DNA of 20,518 bases from a virus, in IMG/VR virus record IMGVR_UViG_3300009285_000624, positions 1 through 20,518 of that record; one strand, given 5' to 3'. The notes beneath the pieces are model-generated. The model did not search any database. It was not told the DNA's origin and saw only the letters and a program-made list of their open reading frames with translations. Position 1 is the stretch's first letter, and each line of letters opens with the position of its first letter. The translations under genes were made by a program, and so were the position numbers. Below, one piece after another: positions 1 through 7,081 of the stretch.

Positions 1-12
1 GGCAAGGGCGAT

Positions 13-1035
13 TTGAATCGTGTGCTCGACAAGCGAACCAAGGGCGACTGGAGCGACCGCATTGAGCAACTGACCGGGATTGTGGAACAAGCCTTGCTCG
101 AAGTCGACCCCCCCGTCGTGTTGGCCGACATGCCAGATCCGGGCGGCGACGAGTGGTTAATATCACCGTTATTGGAGGCCCACGAGCACACCGTTGTGTT
201 CGCGGAAGGCGGCTCTGGCAAGAGCATTTTCGCTCTCGCAATCGGAGTCTCGGTCGCAACGAAAGTCCCCATGGTCTCCGGTATGTTTCCGGCCACCCAA
301 GTCAGCGTTCTTTACCTCGATTGGGAAACACGCTGGCAAACACACCGGGCGCGTCTGTCACGGCTTGCTGCTGGCCGCGCGCTCGCCATGCCCAGCAACT
401 TCTTCTATCAGCGCATGGCCGGTACCTTCATGGATGTCGTGGAATCCGTGAAGTTATTCGTTCGCACCAAGGGCATCGGGCTTGTAATCGTGGATTCGAT
501 TGGCATGGCCTGCGGCGGCAGCCTCAACGACGACTTCACGGCGATCAGCTACAACAACGCCGTCCGAGCACTGGAACTGGCAGGCGCCACGGTTCTCTCG
601 CTGGCCCACGTCCCAAAAGACAGGCTGAATCAACTCAGCCCGATCGGCTCGATCTACTTCACGAACGCGCCTCGCGCGGTCTGGAAGATGGTTGGCACCC
701 GGCAACCCGGCGAGAACACCACCGACATCGTGATCTCTAACCCGAAGGCCAACAACGCGGCCTTGGCCAAAGAGATCGGCTTGCGCCTGGAGTGGACCGA
801 GGATGCAGTCCGGTTCTACCGGCAGGACCCGCGCGCCGTTCCCGAGTTGGCGGTCCACATGAACAACGTCGACCGTATCGCCTACGAACTTCGTAACGGG
901 ATGCGAACAGCGGAACAAGTCGCTGACGAGACCGGCATCAAGGCCTCAGTCGTGAAGGCGACCCTCTACCGCTGGAAGGATCGTCGGTTTGTTCAACGCG
1001 GCAACGAGTGGGGGAACCTGAAGCCCGTTGATTAG
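13..1035 (+). CDS. RepA-like AAA ATPase / replicative helicase family
   Basis: A hexameric RecA-fold ATPase of the RepA/AAA_25 type, which unwinds DNA or loads the replication machinery in plasmids and phages. A Walker A motif (AEGGSGKS, residues 64-71) is followed by YLDWE (101-105, usual second acidic motif of this family) and a Walker B strand LVIVDS ending at Asp161. The last ~45 residues (RTAEQVADETGIKASVV...) look like a winged helix, as in many phage RepA-like proteins. The 340 aa are about full length. The start is uncertain: TTG at 13 has an AAGGG a few bases upstream, but the frame is open to base 1, so the gene may begin outside the window. It precedes a repeat-rich AT-rich gap, which fits a replication role. 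Family assignment is firm; the exact role is inferred. Confidence 0.85.
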   Translation: MNRVLDKRTKGDWSDRIEQLTGIVEQALLEVDPPVVLADMPDPGGDEWLISPLLEAHEHTVVFAEGGSGKSIFALAIGVSVATKVPMVSGMFPATQVSVLYLDWETRWQTHRARLSRLAAGRALAMPSNFFYQRMAGTFMDVVESVKLFVRTKGIGLVIVDSIGMACGGSLNDDFTAISYNNAVRALELAGATVLSLAHVPKDRLNQLSPIGSIYFTNAPRAVWKMVGTRQPGENTTDIVISNPKANNAALAKEIGLRLEWTEDAVRFYRQDPRAVPELAVHMNNVDRIAYELRNGMRTAEQVADETGIKASVVKATLYRWKDRRFVQRGNEWGNLKPVD

Positions 1036-1037
1036 CG

Positions 1038-1119
1038 CTAATAACAGTCCTATTAACACTCGCGATGATGTCAATAACAGGACTCCCCCTCTAAGAGAGG
1101 GGAGCCCAGGTGTTATTAG
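1038..1119. repeat. Cluster of CTAATAACA-like 9-mers (candidate operator or iterons)
   Basis: The 120-bp gap between the RepA-like gene and the small-gene operon is visibly AT-richer than its surroundings. It holds CTAATAACA at 1038-1046, CTATTAACA at 1050-1058 (one mismatch), TCAATAACA at 1071-1079 (shares AATAACA) and the exact inverse TGTTATTAG at 1111-1119. The first three are in the same orientation, 12 and 21 bp apart. Repeats of this kind next to a replication ATPase and upstream of a long operon suggest binding sites for a repressor or an initiator. No convincing -35/-10 pair could be fixed. Confidence 0.45.
1083..1104 (+). terminator. Hairpin after the RepA-like gene, no U-tract
   Basis: CTCCCC-TCT pairs with AGAGGGGAG around an AAG loop, giving a 9-bp stem with one bulged C. 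It lies 48 bp after the stop of the RepA-like gene. The sequence after the stem is not T-rich, so it is a poor intrinsic terminator; it could stabilise an RNA end or act as a partial terminator between the two transcription units. Confidence 0.35.
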
Positions 1120-1155
1120 ACTCTCGAATCCATTCAGAAATCCGGAGGTCTCACG

Positions 1156-1458
1156 ATGATCTACAAACCGCTGGCGCTCACTGGCGGGGAGCTTTTCGAG
1201 AACATCGGACTTGCGATGTGTTGTCCGATATGTGGCGGCGATTACGTTGGGACTAAGGCGGAACCGGCGCACAGCGAGGACTGGCTCGGGCGTGGGGGCG
1301 CCCTGGTCATTCCGATGGATTGCGAGTCTGGTCACGACTTCGAGATCGGCATCGGGTTTCACAAAGGCCAGTCGTGGATGTTCACACGGCACATCGAGAT
1401 CGCGGAACCAATTGAGGCCCACCGAGACGCGAACGGTGGAGGGGGCTGGCACCGATGA
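1156..1458 (+). CDS. Small zinc-ribbon-like hypothetical protein
   Basis: First gene of the long + strand operon, 100 aa. An excellent ribosome binding site, GGAGGT (1144-1149), sits 6 bases before the ATG and fixes the start. Residues 22-26 (CCPICGG region) give a CxxC pair; further Cys56 and several His (79, 99) could complete a metal site, but no named domain is recognised. It overlaps the next gene by ATGA. Function unknown; a small phage protein specific to this kind of early operon. Confidence 0.75.
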   Translation: MIYKPLALTGGELFENIGLAMCCPICGGDYVGTKAEPAHSEDWLGRGGALVIPMDCESGHDFEIGIGFHKGQSWMFTRHIEIAEPIEAHRDANGGGGWHR

Positions 1459-1685
1459 TTATCCGCTTCGAGCGCGTCACGGTTGCGAAACCCCAGATCG
1501 ACTTCAACAGCCGCCGCCGCAAGGGGTCCGCGGGCCAGGGATCGGTGAAGCTCCTCGTCACCTTCCAGGCCATCTCGCACGCCGCGGACCTGCAACGGCT
1601 CGCTGAGGGCGGGGAGTACGCGGTCAGCTTTACACCCATGAGCGAGATCATTCGCGACGCGGAGGCACAGAAAGGACAGGCTTAG
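1455..1685 (+). CDS. Hypothetical protein, 76 aa
   Basis: Begins on the ATGA overlap with the preceding gene and ends immediately before the next ATG (TAGATG), so it is translationally coupled on both sides. The N-terminal third is basic (SRRRKGS), followed by an alternating hydrophobic stretch (SVKLLVTFQAI) that suggests beta strands. No family recognised. The coupling is the main evidence that it is real. Confidence 0.7.
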   Translation: MIIRFERVTVAKPQIDFNSRRRKGSAGQGSVKLLVTFQAISHAADLQRLAEGGEYAVSFTPMSEIIRDAEAQKGQA

Positions 1686-2093
1686 ATGGTCACGGTCCAG
1701 AAATCGGTCACCCTTGACGTATCTGAACATGGCTGTGGGCACTTCGTGGCTCTGCCTCCCGATGTGTTGGAGAAGCGGCGACAGGACGGCGAAACGTTCT
1801 GGTGCCCTTTCGGTCATCCGCTCTCATTTAACCAGACCGAAAATGCTCGTCTAAAGGCCGAGTTATACGCCGTAAAGCAGGACCGCCTGAGAGCCGTCGA
1901 AGCCGCCGGGAAGGCTCGCCGCGAACTGGATGGCGCACTGGTCGAGATCGGCAAGCTGCACAAGCGCGTTCAGGGCGGCGTCTGTCCGTACTGCAAACGC
2001 ACGTTCCGGCAGATGCAGCGACACATGGCGAACAAGCACCCCGAACGCCCCGGAGTCGTGCGGGACGCCGAGGCGCAGGGGAAGGCGACGTGA
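1686..2093 (+). CDS. Coiled-coil protein with C2H2-type zinc finger
   Basis: A 135-aa protein in three parts. The N-terminal region has Cys17, His19, Cys40 and His44 (CGH ... WCPFGHP), a pattern like small zinc-binding modules of phage proteins. Residues about 50-95 are charged and heptad-like (ENARLKAELYAVKQD...), predicted as a coiled coil. The C-terminal part carries CPYC (100-103) followed by His113 and His118, a Cx2Cx9Hx4H finger. Such a layout suggests a DNA- or protein-binding dimer, possibly regulatory. It starts right after the stop of the upstream gene. Confidence 0.75.
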   Translation: MVTVQKSVTLDVSEHGCGHFVALPPDVLEKRRQDGETFWCPFGHPLSFNQTENARLKAELYAVKQDRLRAVEAAGKARRELDGALVEIGKLHKRVQGGVCPYCKRTFRQMQRHMANKHPERPGVVRDAEAQGKAT

Positions 2094-2257
2094 CCGCCGA
2101 CACGCTCGCCCTGCTCCTCGACTACGCCGACGCCATGGAATCCCTGCTGCGCATCCTGCACGAGAAACGCATACCGCCAGCCGCGGTGACGTGCGCGAAC
2201 GGTTACCGGGAGGCGCGCGACGCGTATGACCGAGAGCACGGGGAGAAGGCCGAATGA
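2090..2257 (+). CDS. Small hypothetical protein, 55 aa
   Basis: A short gene starting with GTG in a GTGA overlap with the upstream stop and ending in an ATGA overlap with the next gene. GGGGAAGG lies just upstream as a ribosome binding site. The product is mostly helical by inspection (LALLLDYADAMESLL, then a charged tail REARDAYDREHGEKAE). No family recognised. Both boundaries match the coupling seen throughout the operon and the reading fills an otherwise empty gap of 160 bp. Confidence 0.65.
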   Translation: MTADTLALLLDYADAMESLLRILHEKRIPPAAVTCANGYREARDAYDREHGEKAE

Positions 2258-2505
2258 CGAGCCGGACTTACCGCTGCCATTGCCCCGACTGTGCCTGTAC
2301 GGAGGCGTTGTCCAACGTGCGGATGTACGGCTACTGCTCGTGGTGCTCGACTTGGCGGGCCTTGAGGCTCGACGGCTCCATGCCGACGCATATGTATTGC
2401 GTGGGCGTCCGATTCGATGGCGGCTGGTCCGTGCCAGCCCCTTCGCGCATCGCCGCCCTGTGCCAGGACTGTCGACAAGAACGTCACGCGGCGGTGACGG
2501 CATGA
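2254..2505 (+). CDS. Cysteine-rich zinc-ribbon protein, 83 aa
   Basis: Starts in an ATGA overlap. Contains nine cysteines in pairs: C8/C10/C13/C15, C28/C31 (YCSWC), C49 and C70/C73 (LCQDC), typical of a protein with one or two zinc ribbons. It is preferred over a slightly longer overlapping reading starting at 2226 because of this pattern and the exact coupling. Function unknown; a DNA-, RNA- or protein-binding role is possible. Confidence 0.7.
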   Translation: MTSRTYRCHCPDCACTEALSNVRMYGYCSWCSTWRALRLDGSMPTHMYCVGVRFDGGWSVPAPSRIAALCQDCRQERHAAVTA

Positions 2506-2522
2506 AAGCGTTACCGATATGA
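2502..2522 (+). other. Six-codon mini-ORF bridging a gene gap
   Basis: ATG AAA GCG TTA CCG ATA TGA begins on the ATGA of the preceding stop and ends inside the GAGGAGG ribosome binding site of the next gene. It could hand ribosomes across the gap. This is a structural observation; expression is not shown. Confidence 0.3.
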
Positions 2523-2532
2523 GGAGGTTCGC

Positions 2533-2805
2533 ATGGCAGTGAAACAGGTCGATACCGCAACCGGAGAGCTGATCGAGATCCCCGCCCGCGACCGCTATGA
2601 GCCGCCGCCAGTACGCTCGCCAGAGTGGTCAGCGGAACTTCGCAGAGCCGCCGAGGAGTGCGAAATCCTCCTTTGGGGCATGGCGCAAGCCGGCCGATTT
2701 AAGGACGCCGACGAGCTGCAGGTTGTCGCGAAGGCTTACAAGCACGCGATGGATCTGCGGAAGTTGGCCGATGAAAAGCTGGCGCAGACAGGCTACGGAA
2801 TCTGA
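2533..2805 (+). CDS. Hypothetical protein, 90 aa
   Basis: The strong site GAGGAGG (2521-2527) five bases before the ATG fixes the start. The N-terminus (KQVDTATGELIEI) resembles short lead sequences of many phage early proteins; residues 30-85 look like two helices with charged faces (ELRRAAEECEILLWGMAQAGRF, KAYKHAMDLRKLADEKL). No family recognised. Its stop shares one base with the start of the HNH gene (TGATG). Confidence 0.7.
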   Translation: MAVKQVDTATGELIEIPARDRYEPPPVRSPEWSAELRRAAEECEILLWGMAQAGRFKDADELQVVAKAYKHAMDLRKLADEKLAQTGYGI

Positions 2806-3140
2806 TGCGCCGCACGCCACTGCGCCGCGTCACCGGCCTCGCGCGCTCGACGACCCGCATACGTCCGCGGTCACGGAAGATGGCCGCGCTCTACCGCGAC
2901 GTCCGCGTGCCCCTGGTGCGCCGCCTGCTGGCCGAGAGGTCCGCGTGCGAGGCGCGGTTCTCGCTCATCTGCACCGGCCGGAGCACGGCCTGCCACGAGA
3001 AGTTGACGCGTGCGAGAGGGGGTTCGATCACCGACGAGACGAACATCATTTGTGTGTGCCATCCCTGCCACGACGCGATCCACCGGAACATCGCGGAGGC
3101 CACGCGCCGCGGGTTTCTGCGAGGACGCTCCCATGCTTGA
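2805..3140 (+). CDS. HNH-like endonuclease, 111 aa
   Basis: The C-terminal half has the HNH/beta-beta-alpha-metal layout: CHEK with the first His, a glycine-containing turn (RGGS), ETN with the central Asn, then ICVCHPCHDAIH with paired cysteines and the final His. The N-terminal ~50 residues are very basic (MRRTPLRRVTGLARS...), fitting DNA contact. Small HNH proteins in phages can nick or cut DNA in packaging or recombination; here it sits within an early operon with a RusA resolvase, not beside a terminase in this window. Target unknown. Confidence 0.7.
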   Translation: MRRTPLRRVTGLARSTTRIRPRSRKMAALYRDVRVPLVRRLLAERSACEARFSLICTGRSTACHEKLTRARGGSITDETNIICVCHPCHDAIHRNIAEATRRGFLRGRSHA

Positions 3141-3351
3141 CCCCCGCTGGTACGCCACCGACTACCCCTACGCGGGCGGCTGGCTCATCACCGTGGGCGC
3201 GCCGTGGGAGCCGGGGCACCCCGAACGAATACTCGCCACGGCCCGCAACGGTGAGATCGCCAGACGAATCGTCGACGACCACAACGCGGTGCTGCCCGCC
3301 ACGGTGGGCGCGGCGCAGCTGAGCCTGCTAGCGCGCGGAGGGCAGTCGTGA
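3133..3351 (+). CDS. Hypothetical protein, 72 aa
   Basis: Starts at the ATG that overlaps the HNH stop by 8 bases and ends in a GTGA overlap with the next gene. The product has WYATDYPYAGGW, then an acidic/basic helix (EIARRIVDDHNAVLP). This resembles the small phage proteins in which a short beta hairpin is followed by a helix ending in HN, but no named family can be given. A longer reading upstream would run through the HNH gene and was not chosen. Confidence 0.6.
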   Translation: MLDPRWYATDYPYAGGWLITVGAPWEPGHPERILATARNGEIARRIVDDHNAVLPATVGAAQLSLLARGGQS

Positions 3352-3581
3352 CAACCGTGGAGCGGGAAGCCGTGGCGTGGTGCAAGGGCTGCGAGATGTA
3401 CCTGCCCGCCGAGGACGCGGGTACGAAGTGTCCCGGCGATGACTGCGGGCGAAAGCTACGGCGACGCGTGGGCCGCATCTGCCGCCAATGCGAGTTGCAC
3501 CCGGTGTTTTTGGTCGACATCGAGGGCAACGACGGCTACGACCGCCATGTGAGAGAGGCGCACGGAGGGAGCGAGTCGTGA
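3348..3581 (+). CDS. Multi-zinc-finger small protein, 77 aa
   Basis: GTG start in a GTGA overlap. Three metal-binding patterns are visible: C12/C15 (WCKGC), C28/C33, and a C2H2-like unit C45-x2-C48 ... H67-x4-H72. The first two pairs may form one zinc ribbon (CxxC ... CPGDDCG). The C-terminal finger ends like a classical helix (YDRHVREAH). Probably binds nucleic acid or a protein partner; role unknown. Confidence 0.7.
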   Translation: MTTVEREAVAWCKGCEMYLPAEDAGTKCPGDDCGRKLRRRVGRICRQCELHPVFLVDIEGNDGYDRHVREAHGGSES

Positions 3582-4147
3582 CCGATTCCCGTGTGCGATT
3601 GGCGACGACGGCTGATCTCGCGGCCATTGATTCCCTTCGGCGAGCGGAACAAGAGGCGGTCGGGTTCATTCCCATGAGCCGGTACGAGAGCGAGATCGAG
3701 GCGCGGCGGCGGACGCTATTCGTCATGCGCGAGAACAACGATCCCGTGGGGTTTCTGTTTTGGACTCGTGGCTGGCCGATTGGGACGGTGCAACAAATCG
3801 TGATCCGCGACGACGCTCGACGCCAGGAGCGCGGTGCGGCCTTGATCGCTACCGCCGCCGAACAGATGGGGGCCGAAGGCCGGAAGGGGATCACGTTGCG
3901 TTGTCGGGCCAGCTTGGGCGCCGTTGATTTCTGGCGGGCGCTCGGATTCACCGTCGTACGCCCAGAGCAAGGCGGTCGACGTGGCCCGCTGTGGCGTTTC
4001 TACCGCCCGCTACAGCCATCATTGTTGGAGCCTGCCGATTTCGTGCGCGGCTTGGGCATCGCAGGTGGTCCACGGTCATCGTTTCGCACGACGCGGAGGG
4101 CGCAACGCGACATGCTTGCGCACGGGGCGCAGGAGGGGACGCGGTGA
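3578..4147 (+). CDS. GNAT-family N-acetyltransferase
   Basis: GTG start in a GTGA overlap, with GGAGGGA upstream. The 189-aa product opens with the GNAT strand-helix (VRLATTADLAAIDSLRRAEQ), has a beta-4 strand (QQIVIRDDAR), the acetyl-CoA loop RQERGAALI and the terminal FWRALGFTVV motif. Its substrate cannot be read from sequence; phage GNATs are known to acetylate proteins, toxins or modified bases. About 45 residues after the GNAT core are basic and without recognised domain. It is directly coupled to the deoxyribosyltransferase-like gene downstream. Confidence 0.85.
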   Translation: MTDSRVRLATTADLAAIDSLRRAEQEAVGFIPMSRYESEIEARRRTLFVMRENNDPVGFLFWTRGWPIGTVQQIVIRDDARRQERGAALIATAAEQMGAEGRKGITLRCRASLGAVDFWRALGFTVVRPEQGGRRGPLWRFYRPLQPSLLEPADFVRGLGIAGGPRSSFRTTRRAQRDMLAHGAQEGTR

Positions 4148-4659
4148 GCGACAAGCGGAATGTGTACGTGGCGTCAAGTTGGCGCAATAAGTATCAGCCG
4201 GACGTCGTCCAGTGGCTACGTGGTCTCGATCTGGAGGTGTACGACTTCCGCAATCCGCGGCCGGGTGACGATGGCTTCCGTTGGTCCGAGATCGACCCTG
4301 ACTGGCAGAACTGGACGCCGGAGCAGTACGTCGCCGCGTTGAGTCATCCGATAGCGGAGGCAGGCTTCAAGTCGGACATGGACGCGCTCAAATGCGCCGA
4401 CGCGACGCTGCTCATTCTTCCGTCCGGTCGTAGCGCGCATCTTGAACTTGGCTATGCCTGCGGCATGGGGCAAACGACGGCCATCTACATCCCGGAAAAG
4501 CAAGAGCCGGAATTGATGGCGAAGATGGTCGGCCAGATTCTCACGACATCGGCGGAGGTCATCAAGTGGGGCCAAATGATCGCCTCGGCCTGCTGCCTGA
4601 GCGAGGGCGGCCACGATTGGACTTGTCGCCTCAATGATCACAAGGTCGTCGATGCCTAG
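4144..4659 (+). CDS. Nucleoside 2-deoxyribosyltransferase-like protein
   Basis: A 171-aa Rossmann-like protein with VYVASSWRN at residues 8-16, a middle helix of the type that precedes the active site (DMDALKCADATLLIL) and the loop SGRSAHLELGYACGMGQ containing the likely catalytic Glu101. The order matches the nucleoside 2-deoxyribosyltransferase family (PF05014), which moves deoxyribose between bases or hydrolyses nucleotides, and is structurally related to TIR-like domains. GTG start in a GTGA overlap with the GNAT gene; overlaps the next gene by 8 bases. Activity could be nucleotide salvage, base modification or counter-defence; only the fold is supported. Confidence 0.8.
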   Translation: MSDKRNVYVASSWRNKYQPDVVQWLRGLDLEVYDFRNPRPGDDGFRWSEIDPDWQNWTPEQYVAALSHPIAEAGFKSDMDALKCADATLLILPSGRSAHLELGYACGMGQTTAIYIPEKQEPELMAKMVGQILTTSAEVIKWGQMIASACCLSEGGHDWTCRLNDHKVVDA

Positions 4660-4900
4660 GCCACCCGCGGATCCCCGTGCGTTGAGCTGGCCGCTGGCAA
4701 ACGCCGCGGCGAGAGGGCTGGGGCACAGGCTCGGCCCGACGCGGGAGTTCGGCGTGATGAGGAGCGCTACCTGTACCCGATGCGGGCTGTACGCGGTCGA
4801 GAACGTAAGCGACGGCGCCGGCGTGACGGGGCCGGCGGTATTTGAGCCATGTGTACCTACGGACGCGTTCCACAAGCGCAGTCTGGGGAGACTTCCATGA
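4652..4900 (+). CDS. Hypothetical protein, 82 aa
   Basis: ATG overlapping the upstream stop (ATGCCTAG). The N-terminus is proline- and alanine-rich (MPRPPADPRALSW); a CxxC pair at residues 41-44 (CTRCG) and a later Cys suggest one zinc site. It ends in an ATGA overlap with the resolvase gene. No family recognised. Confidence 0.6.
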   Translation: MPRPPADPRALSWPLANAAARGLGHRLGPTREFGVMRSATCTRCGLYAVENVSDGAGVTGPAVFEPCVPTDAFHKRSLGRLP

Positions 4901-5352
4901 AGCTCACGTTCTGCGTTCTCGGCGTCGCCCATGCGTGGTCCCGTACGCGCCTCGCCTTCGACGGTCTCGGCCGCGTGCGCCCCTTCAACACGGCCCCGAT
5001 GACCGACTACGGCCATCAGGTAGCCACGGCCGCGGCGCTGGCCGCAAAGGCCCAGGGATGGCGCATGGTGCCCGCGGGCGTGCCCGTGACGCTCACCGTG
5101 ACCGCGTACCTGCCGATACCGGCGAGCACGTCGAAGCGCAAGGCTCTCGCGATGATCGGAAAGCCTCACACGCAAAAGCCCGATCTGGAAAACGTCGCGT
5201 ACAAGCTGATCGCGGACGTGCTGCAGAAACCGGATCGTGATCGCCCACGCGCCGGGGTGATCTTCGACGACGGCCAGATCAGCGACGGCGAGATACGCAA
5301 GCGATGGTGCGAGGCGGAGGATGCGAGGGTGGAGATTGAGGTGACAGCATGA
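4897..5352 (+). CDS. rusA: RusA-family Holliday junction resolvase
   Basis: Cuts four-way DNA junctions made during phage replication and recombination, preparing concatemers for packaging. The diagnostic KPDLEN (94-99), K103/D107 and the FDDGQI motif (123-128) match the RusA active site, where aspartates bind the metal. Length (151 aa) is a little above the usual 120-140. The start MKLTF at the ATGA overlap is chosen; an ATG 48 bases upstream would overlap the previous gene needlessly. It sits in the early operon with an HNH nuclease and downstream of a RepA-like ATPase. Confidence 0.88.
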   Translation: MKLTFCVLGVAHAWSRTRLAFDGLGRVRPFNTAPMTDYGHQVATAAALAAKAQGWRMVPAGVPVTLTVTAYLPIPASTSKRKALAMIGKPHTQKPDLENVAYKLIADVLQKPDRDRPRAGVIFDDGQISDGEIRKRWCEAEDARVEIEVTA

Positions 5353-5840
5353 GCCGATTCACGGAGTACGACGACTGGGACGACAACGCGCAGTGGGCGT
5401 ATATACGGTGGCAAGGCCGGTGCGCCGCGGTTCTACGCGGCCGTCCTGCGCAGAGGTATTTCCGCGAACTCATCGAAGCACTCGACGCCATGCCCGTGAA
5501 GCGACTGATCGCGAGCGATTTGTGCCGTGTTGAATTCAACCCCGACGACAGTGAACGGTTCGAGGTCTGCGCAGTCGGCCAAATGATCGTCCATCGTCGC
5601 GTCGCCGCTGGGGAGGACCGGGAAACCGTACTGCGCAGCATGGCGACCTTGGAAGGTGAAGGCTCGGACGAGACGGCGCGACAGGCGCAGGCGCACCTTG
5701 GCATGACGTATACCCTGGGCTGGCTGATCGCCGAAGCGAATGACGAAACCTTCTCGGAATCGTCAACGACGCCGGAACAGCGATGGGAACGAATGCGAGC
5801 ATGGGCCACGGAACACATTAGGGCTGAGGTGACCGCATGA
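5349..5840 (+). CDS. Hypothetical protein, 163 aa
   Basis: ATGA overlaps at both ends. The product is acidic with an aromatic-rich N-terminus (DDWDDNAQWAYIRW), a central region containing RFEVCAVGQMIVHRR, and a C-terminal helix with TPEQRWERMRAWATEH. No domain recognised. Its placement after the RusA gene is typical of phage early genes but does not define a job. Confidence 0.7.
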   Translation: MSRFTEYDDWDDNAQWAYIRWQGRCAAVLRGRPAQRYFRELIEALDAMPVKRLIASDLCRVEFNPDDSERFEVCAVGQMIVHRRVAAGEDRETVLRSMATLEGEGSDETARQAQAHLGMTYTLGWLIAEANDETFSESSTTPEQRWERMRAWATEHIRAEVTA

Positions 5841-6064
5841 GGGAACCGCGTGTCGAATCTGTCGAGCACTACCGAGTGCCGTCGCAGTACAAGCGGTGTC
5901 GCATGAAGATCGGATTCCGCTTGGTGTGCCATGAACCACCCGCGGCCGACATGCGCCGATCGAACGGGTGGTGGGCGTATTGCGCCGAACACTGGCGCTG
6001 TTACAACCGAGAAGTCCGCGACGGTCAAGTGTGGTGGCTCGGCTTTTCGAAGGTGACCGCATGA
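5837..6064 (+). CDS. Cys/His/Trp-rich small protein, 75 aa
   Basis: ATGA overlaps at both ends. Cys21, Cys31-His32, Cys49-x2-His52 and Cys55 could form one zinc site; the region NGWWAYCAEHWRCY is unusually rich in aromatics. This is a small single-domain protein with unknown partner. Confidence 0.65.
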   Translation: MREPRVESVEHYRVPSQYKRCRMKIGFRLVCHEPPAADMRRSNGWWAYCAEHWRCYNREVRDGQVWWLGFSKVTA

Positions 6065-6279
6065 CGACAGAGAAGGCTCGCCGACGGACTCGACAAAAGG
6101 TGACGTTGCCCCAAGCTGTTGCGGTGATGCTGGACGCATATGACGCGTACGCCATCGAGTTGATGGCCCATGTCGTGGCACATGGCCCCGTGTTTCCCGA
6201 GGGCAGCGATCTGGCAAAAAGCCACCTCGCGCTCTCGTTCGCCGTCGATGCTGTTCAGAGGGAGGTCGAACGCCGATGA
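6061..6279 (+). CDS. Helical hypothetical protein, 72 aa
   Basis: Begins ATGACGACA in an ATGA overlap and ends in another. A basic N-terminus (KARRRTRQKVTL) precedes two amphipathic helices (PQAVAVMLDAYDAYAIELMA and SHLALSFAVDAVQREVE). Size and charge would suit a small DNA-binding or adaptor protein, but no family is recognised. Confidence 0.65.
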   Translation: MTTEKARRRTRQKVTLPQAVAVMLDAYDAYAIELMAHVVAHGPVFPEGSDLAKSHLALSFAVDAVQREVERR

Positions 6280-6662
6280 CTGAGACCACGAAGGCCCCCA
6301 GCAAGGAAGCGATTGCAGCGGTGCGTGCAGTCCGGTGCCCGCATGAGCCTGTGAATTGCGATTATTGTGTCGCCGCCGCGCTGGAGGCGTTCGCCGCGGA
6401 CATGAACGACGGCGACCGCACGTTCAAGCGGTTGGCGCAGGCGGAGCGTGAGCGCGACGTCCTCCGCGCCCGCAACGTGGCGCTGGTGGAGGCACTGACG
6501 ACGTTTTTAACAGTGCACCCCAGCAAGGATGATGGCCCGCCCGGTAGCGAGGGCGTGCTCATCAGTGTTCCCGGCGAGACAACAGCAGCCAATCCATACC
6601 GTGACGAGTTCGCTGTGTTACGCGCTGCGCTGGCCGCGGACGCCAAGGCTGGGGACGTATGA
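6276..6662 (+). CDS. Hypothetical protein with CxH...CxxC and coiled coil, 128 aa
   Basis: ATGA overlaps at both ends. Near the N-terminus CPHEPVNCDYC (residues 21-31) is a compact zinc-binding pattern. Residues about 49-75 (FKRLAQAERERDVLRARN) form a likely coiled coil. This short zinc-plus-coil layout recurs in small phage proteins and resembles that of the protein at 1686-2093. Function unknown. Confidence 0.7.
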   Translation: MTETTKAPSKEAIAAVRAVRCPHEPVNCDYCVAAALEAFAADMNDGDRTFKRLAQAERERDVLRARNVALVEALTTFLTVHPSKDDGPPGSEGVLISVPGETTAANPYRDEFAVLRAALAADAKAGDV

Positions 6663-6919
6663 ACAGCGAATGGACACGGCGCAGGCGCATCGCCATTTGG
6701 TTCTGGAATGGTCTGCTAGTCGGCGCTATCTCCGGTGGGATGGTGGCGCTCCCATATATCCCCTGGTGGATCAAGGCGTTCGTCGGGTTCACCTTACCGT
6801 GTTGGTTCATAGCTTGGCGCAGGTACATTCTCAACGCCATCGACGACTGCGGATGCGGCAGCCGAGTAATCGGGCACTCTTGCATACGGGAGAACGTCAA
6901 GGCCGGGGAGGACCGCTAG
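6659..6919 (+). CDS. Small membrane protein, 86 aa, two segments
   Basis: ATGA overlap with the upstream gene. After a basic start (TRRRRIAIWFW) there are two hydrophobic segments, about residues 11-31 (LLVGAISGGMVALPYI) and 35-52 (AFVGFTLPCWFIAW), then a soluble tail with CGCG and a further Cys. By the positive-inside rule both ends would face the cytoplasm. It sits in the early operon, so it is not an obvious lysis protein; superinfection exclusion is one possibility, not shown. Confidence 0.65.
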   Translation: MNSEWTRRRRIAIWFWNGLLVGAISGGMVALPYIPWWIKAFVGFTLPCWFIAWRRYILNAIDDCGCGSRVIGHSCIRENVKAGEDR

Positions 6920-7081
6920 ATGACCAACGCTGACCGCCTCTGCCGCGCCACCGTGCAGATTCGCTTCTCGCCGACCAAGACTGTCGAAGTTCGATGCTCA
7001 TGCGATGCCGGACATATCGGTGCGCATTACGGACGCAGTGTCACCGAGCATATGTCGGTAAAGTGGGAGACCCCCGAATGA
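6920..7081 (+). CDS. Small Cys/His protein, 53 aa
   Basis: Very short gene. The ATG follows the upstream TAG with no gap, GGGGAGG (6905-6911) is a strong ribosome binding site, and the stop overlaps the next ATG as ATGA. The product has Cys8, Cys26, Cys28, His32 and His36 (CSCDAGHIGAH), a possible zinc site. No family recognised, but the boundaries and site make it a good gene call. Confidence 0.65.
   Translation: MTNADRLCRATVQIRFSPTKTVEVRCSCDAGHIGAHYGRSVTEHMSVKWETPE

Noticed and set aside
153-740. A 195-aa open frame overlapping the RepA-like gene
   Set aside because: Arg/His-rich shadow frame; the RepA-like frame carries Walker motifs.
3991-4143. Upstream extension of the deoxyribosyltransferase-like frame
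   Set aside because: Overlaps the GNAT gene; the GTG at 4144 gives the usual GTGA coupling and the protein family starts at its first strand there.
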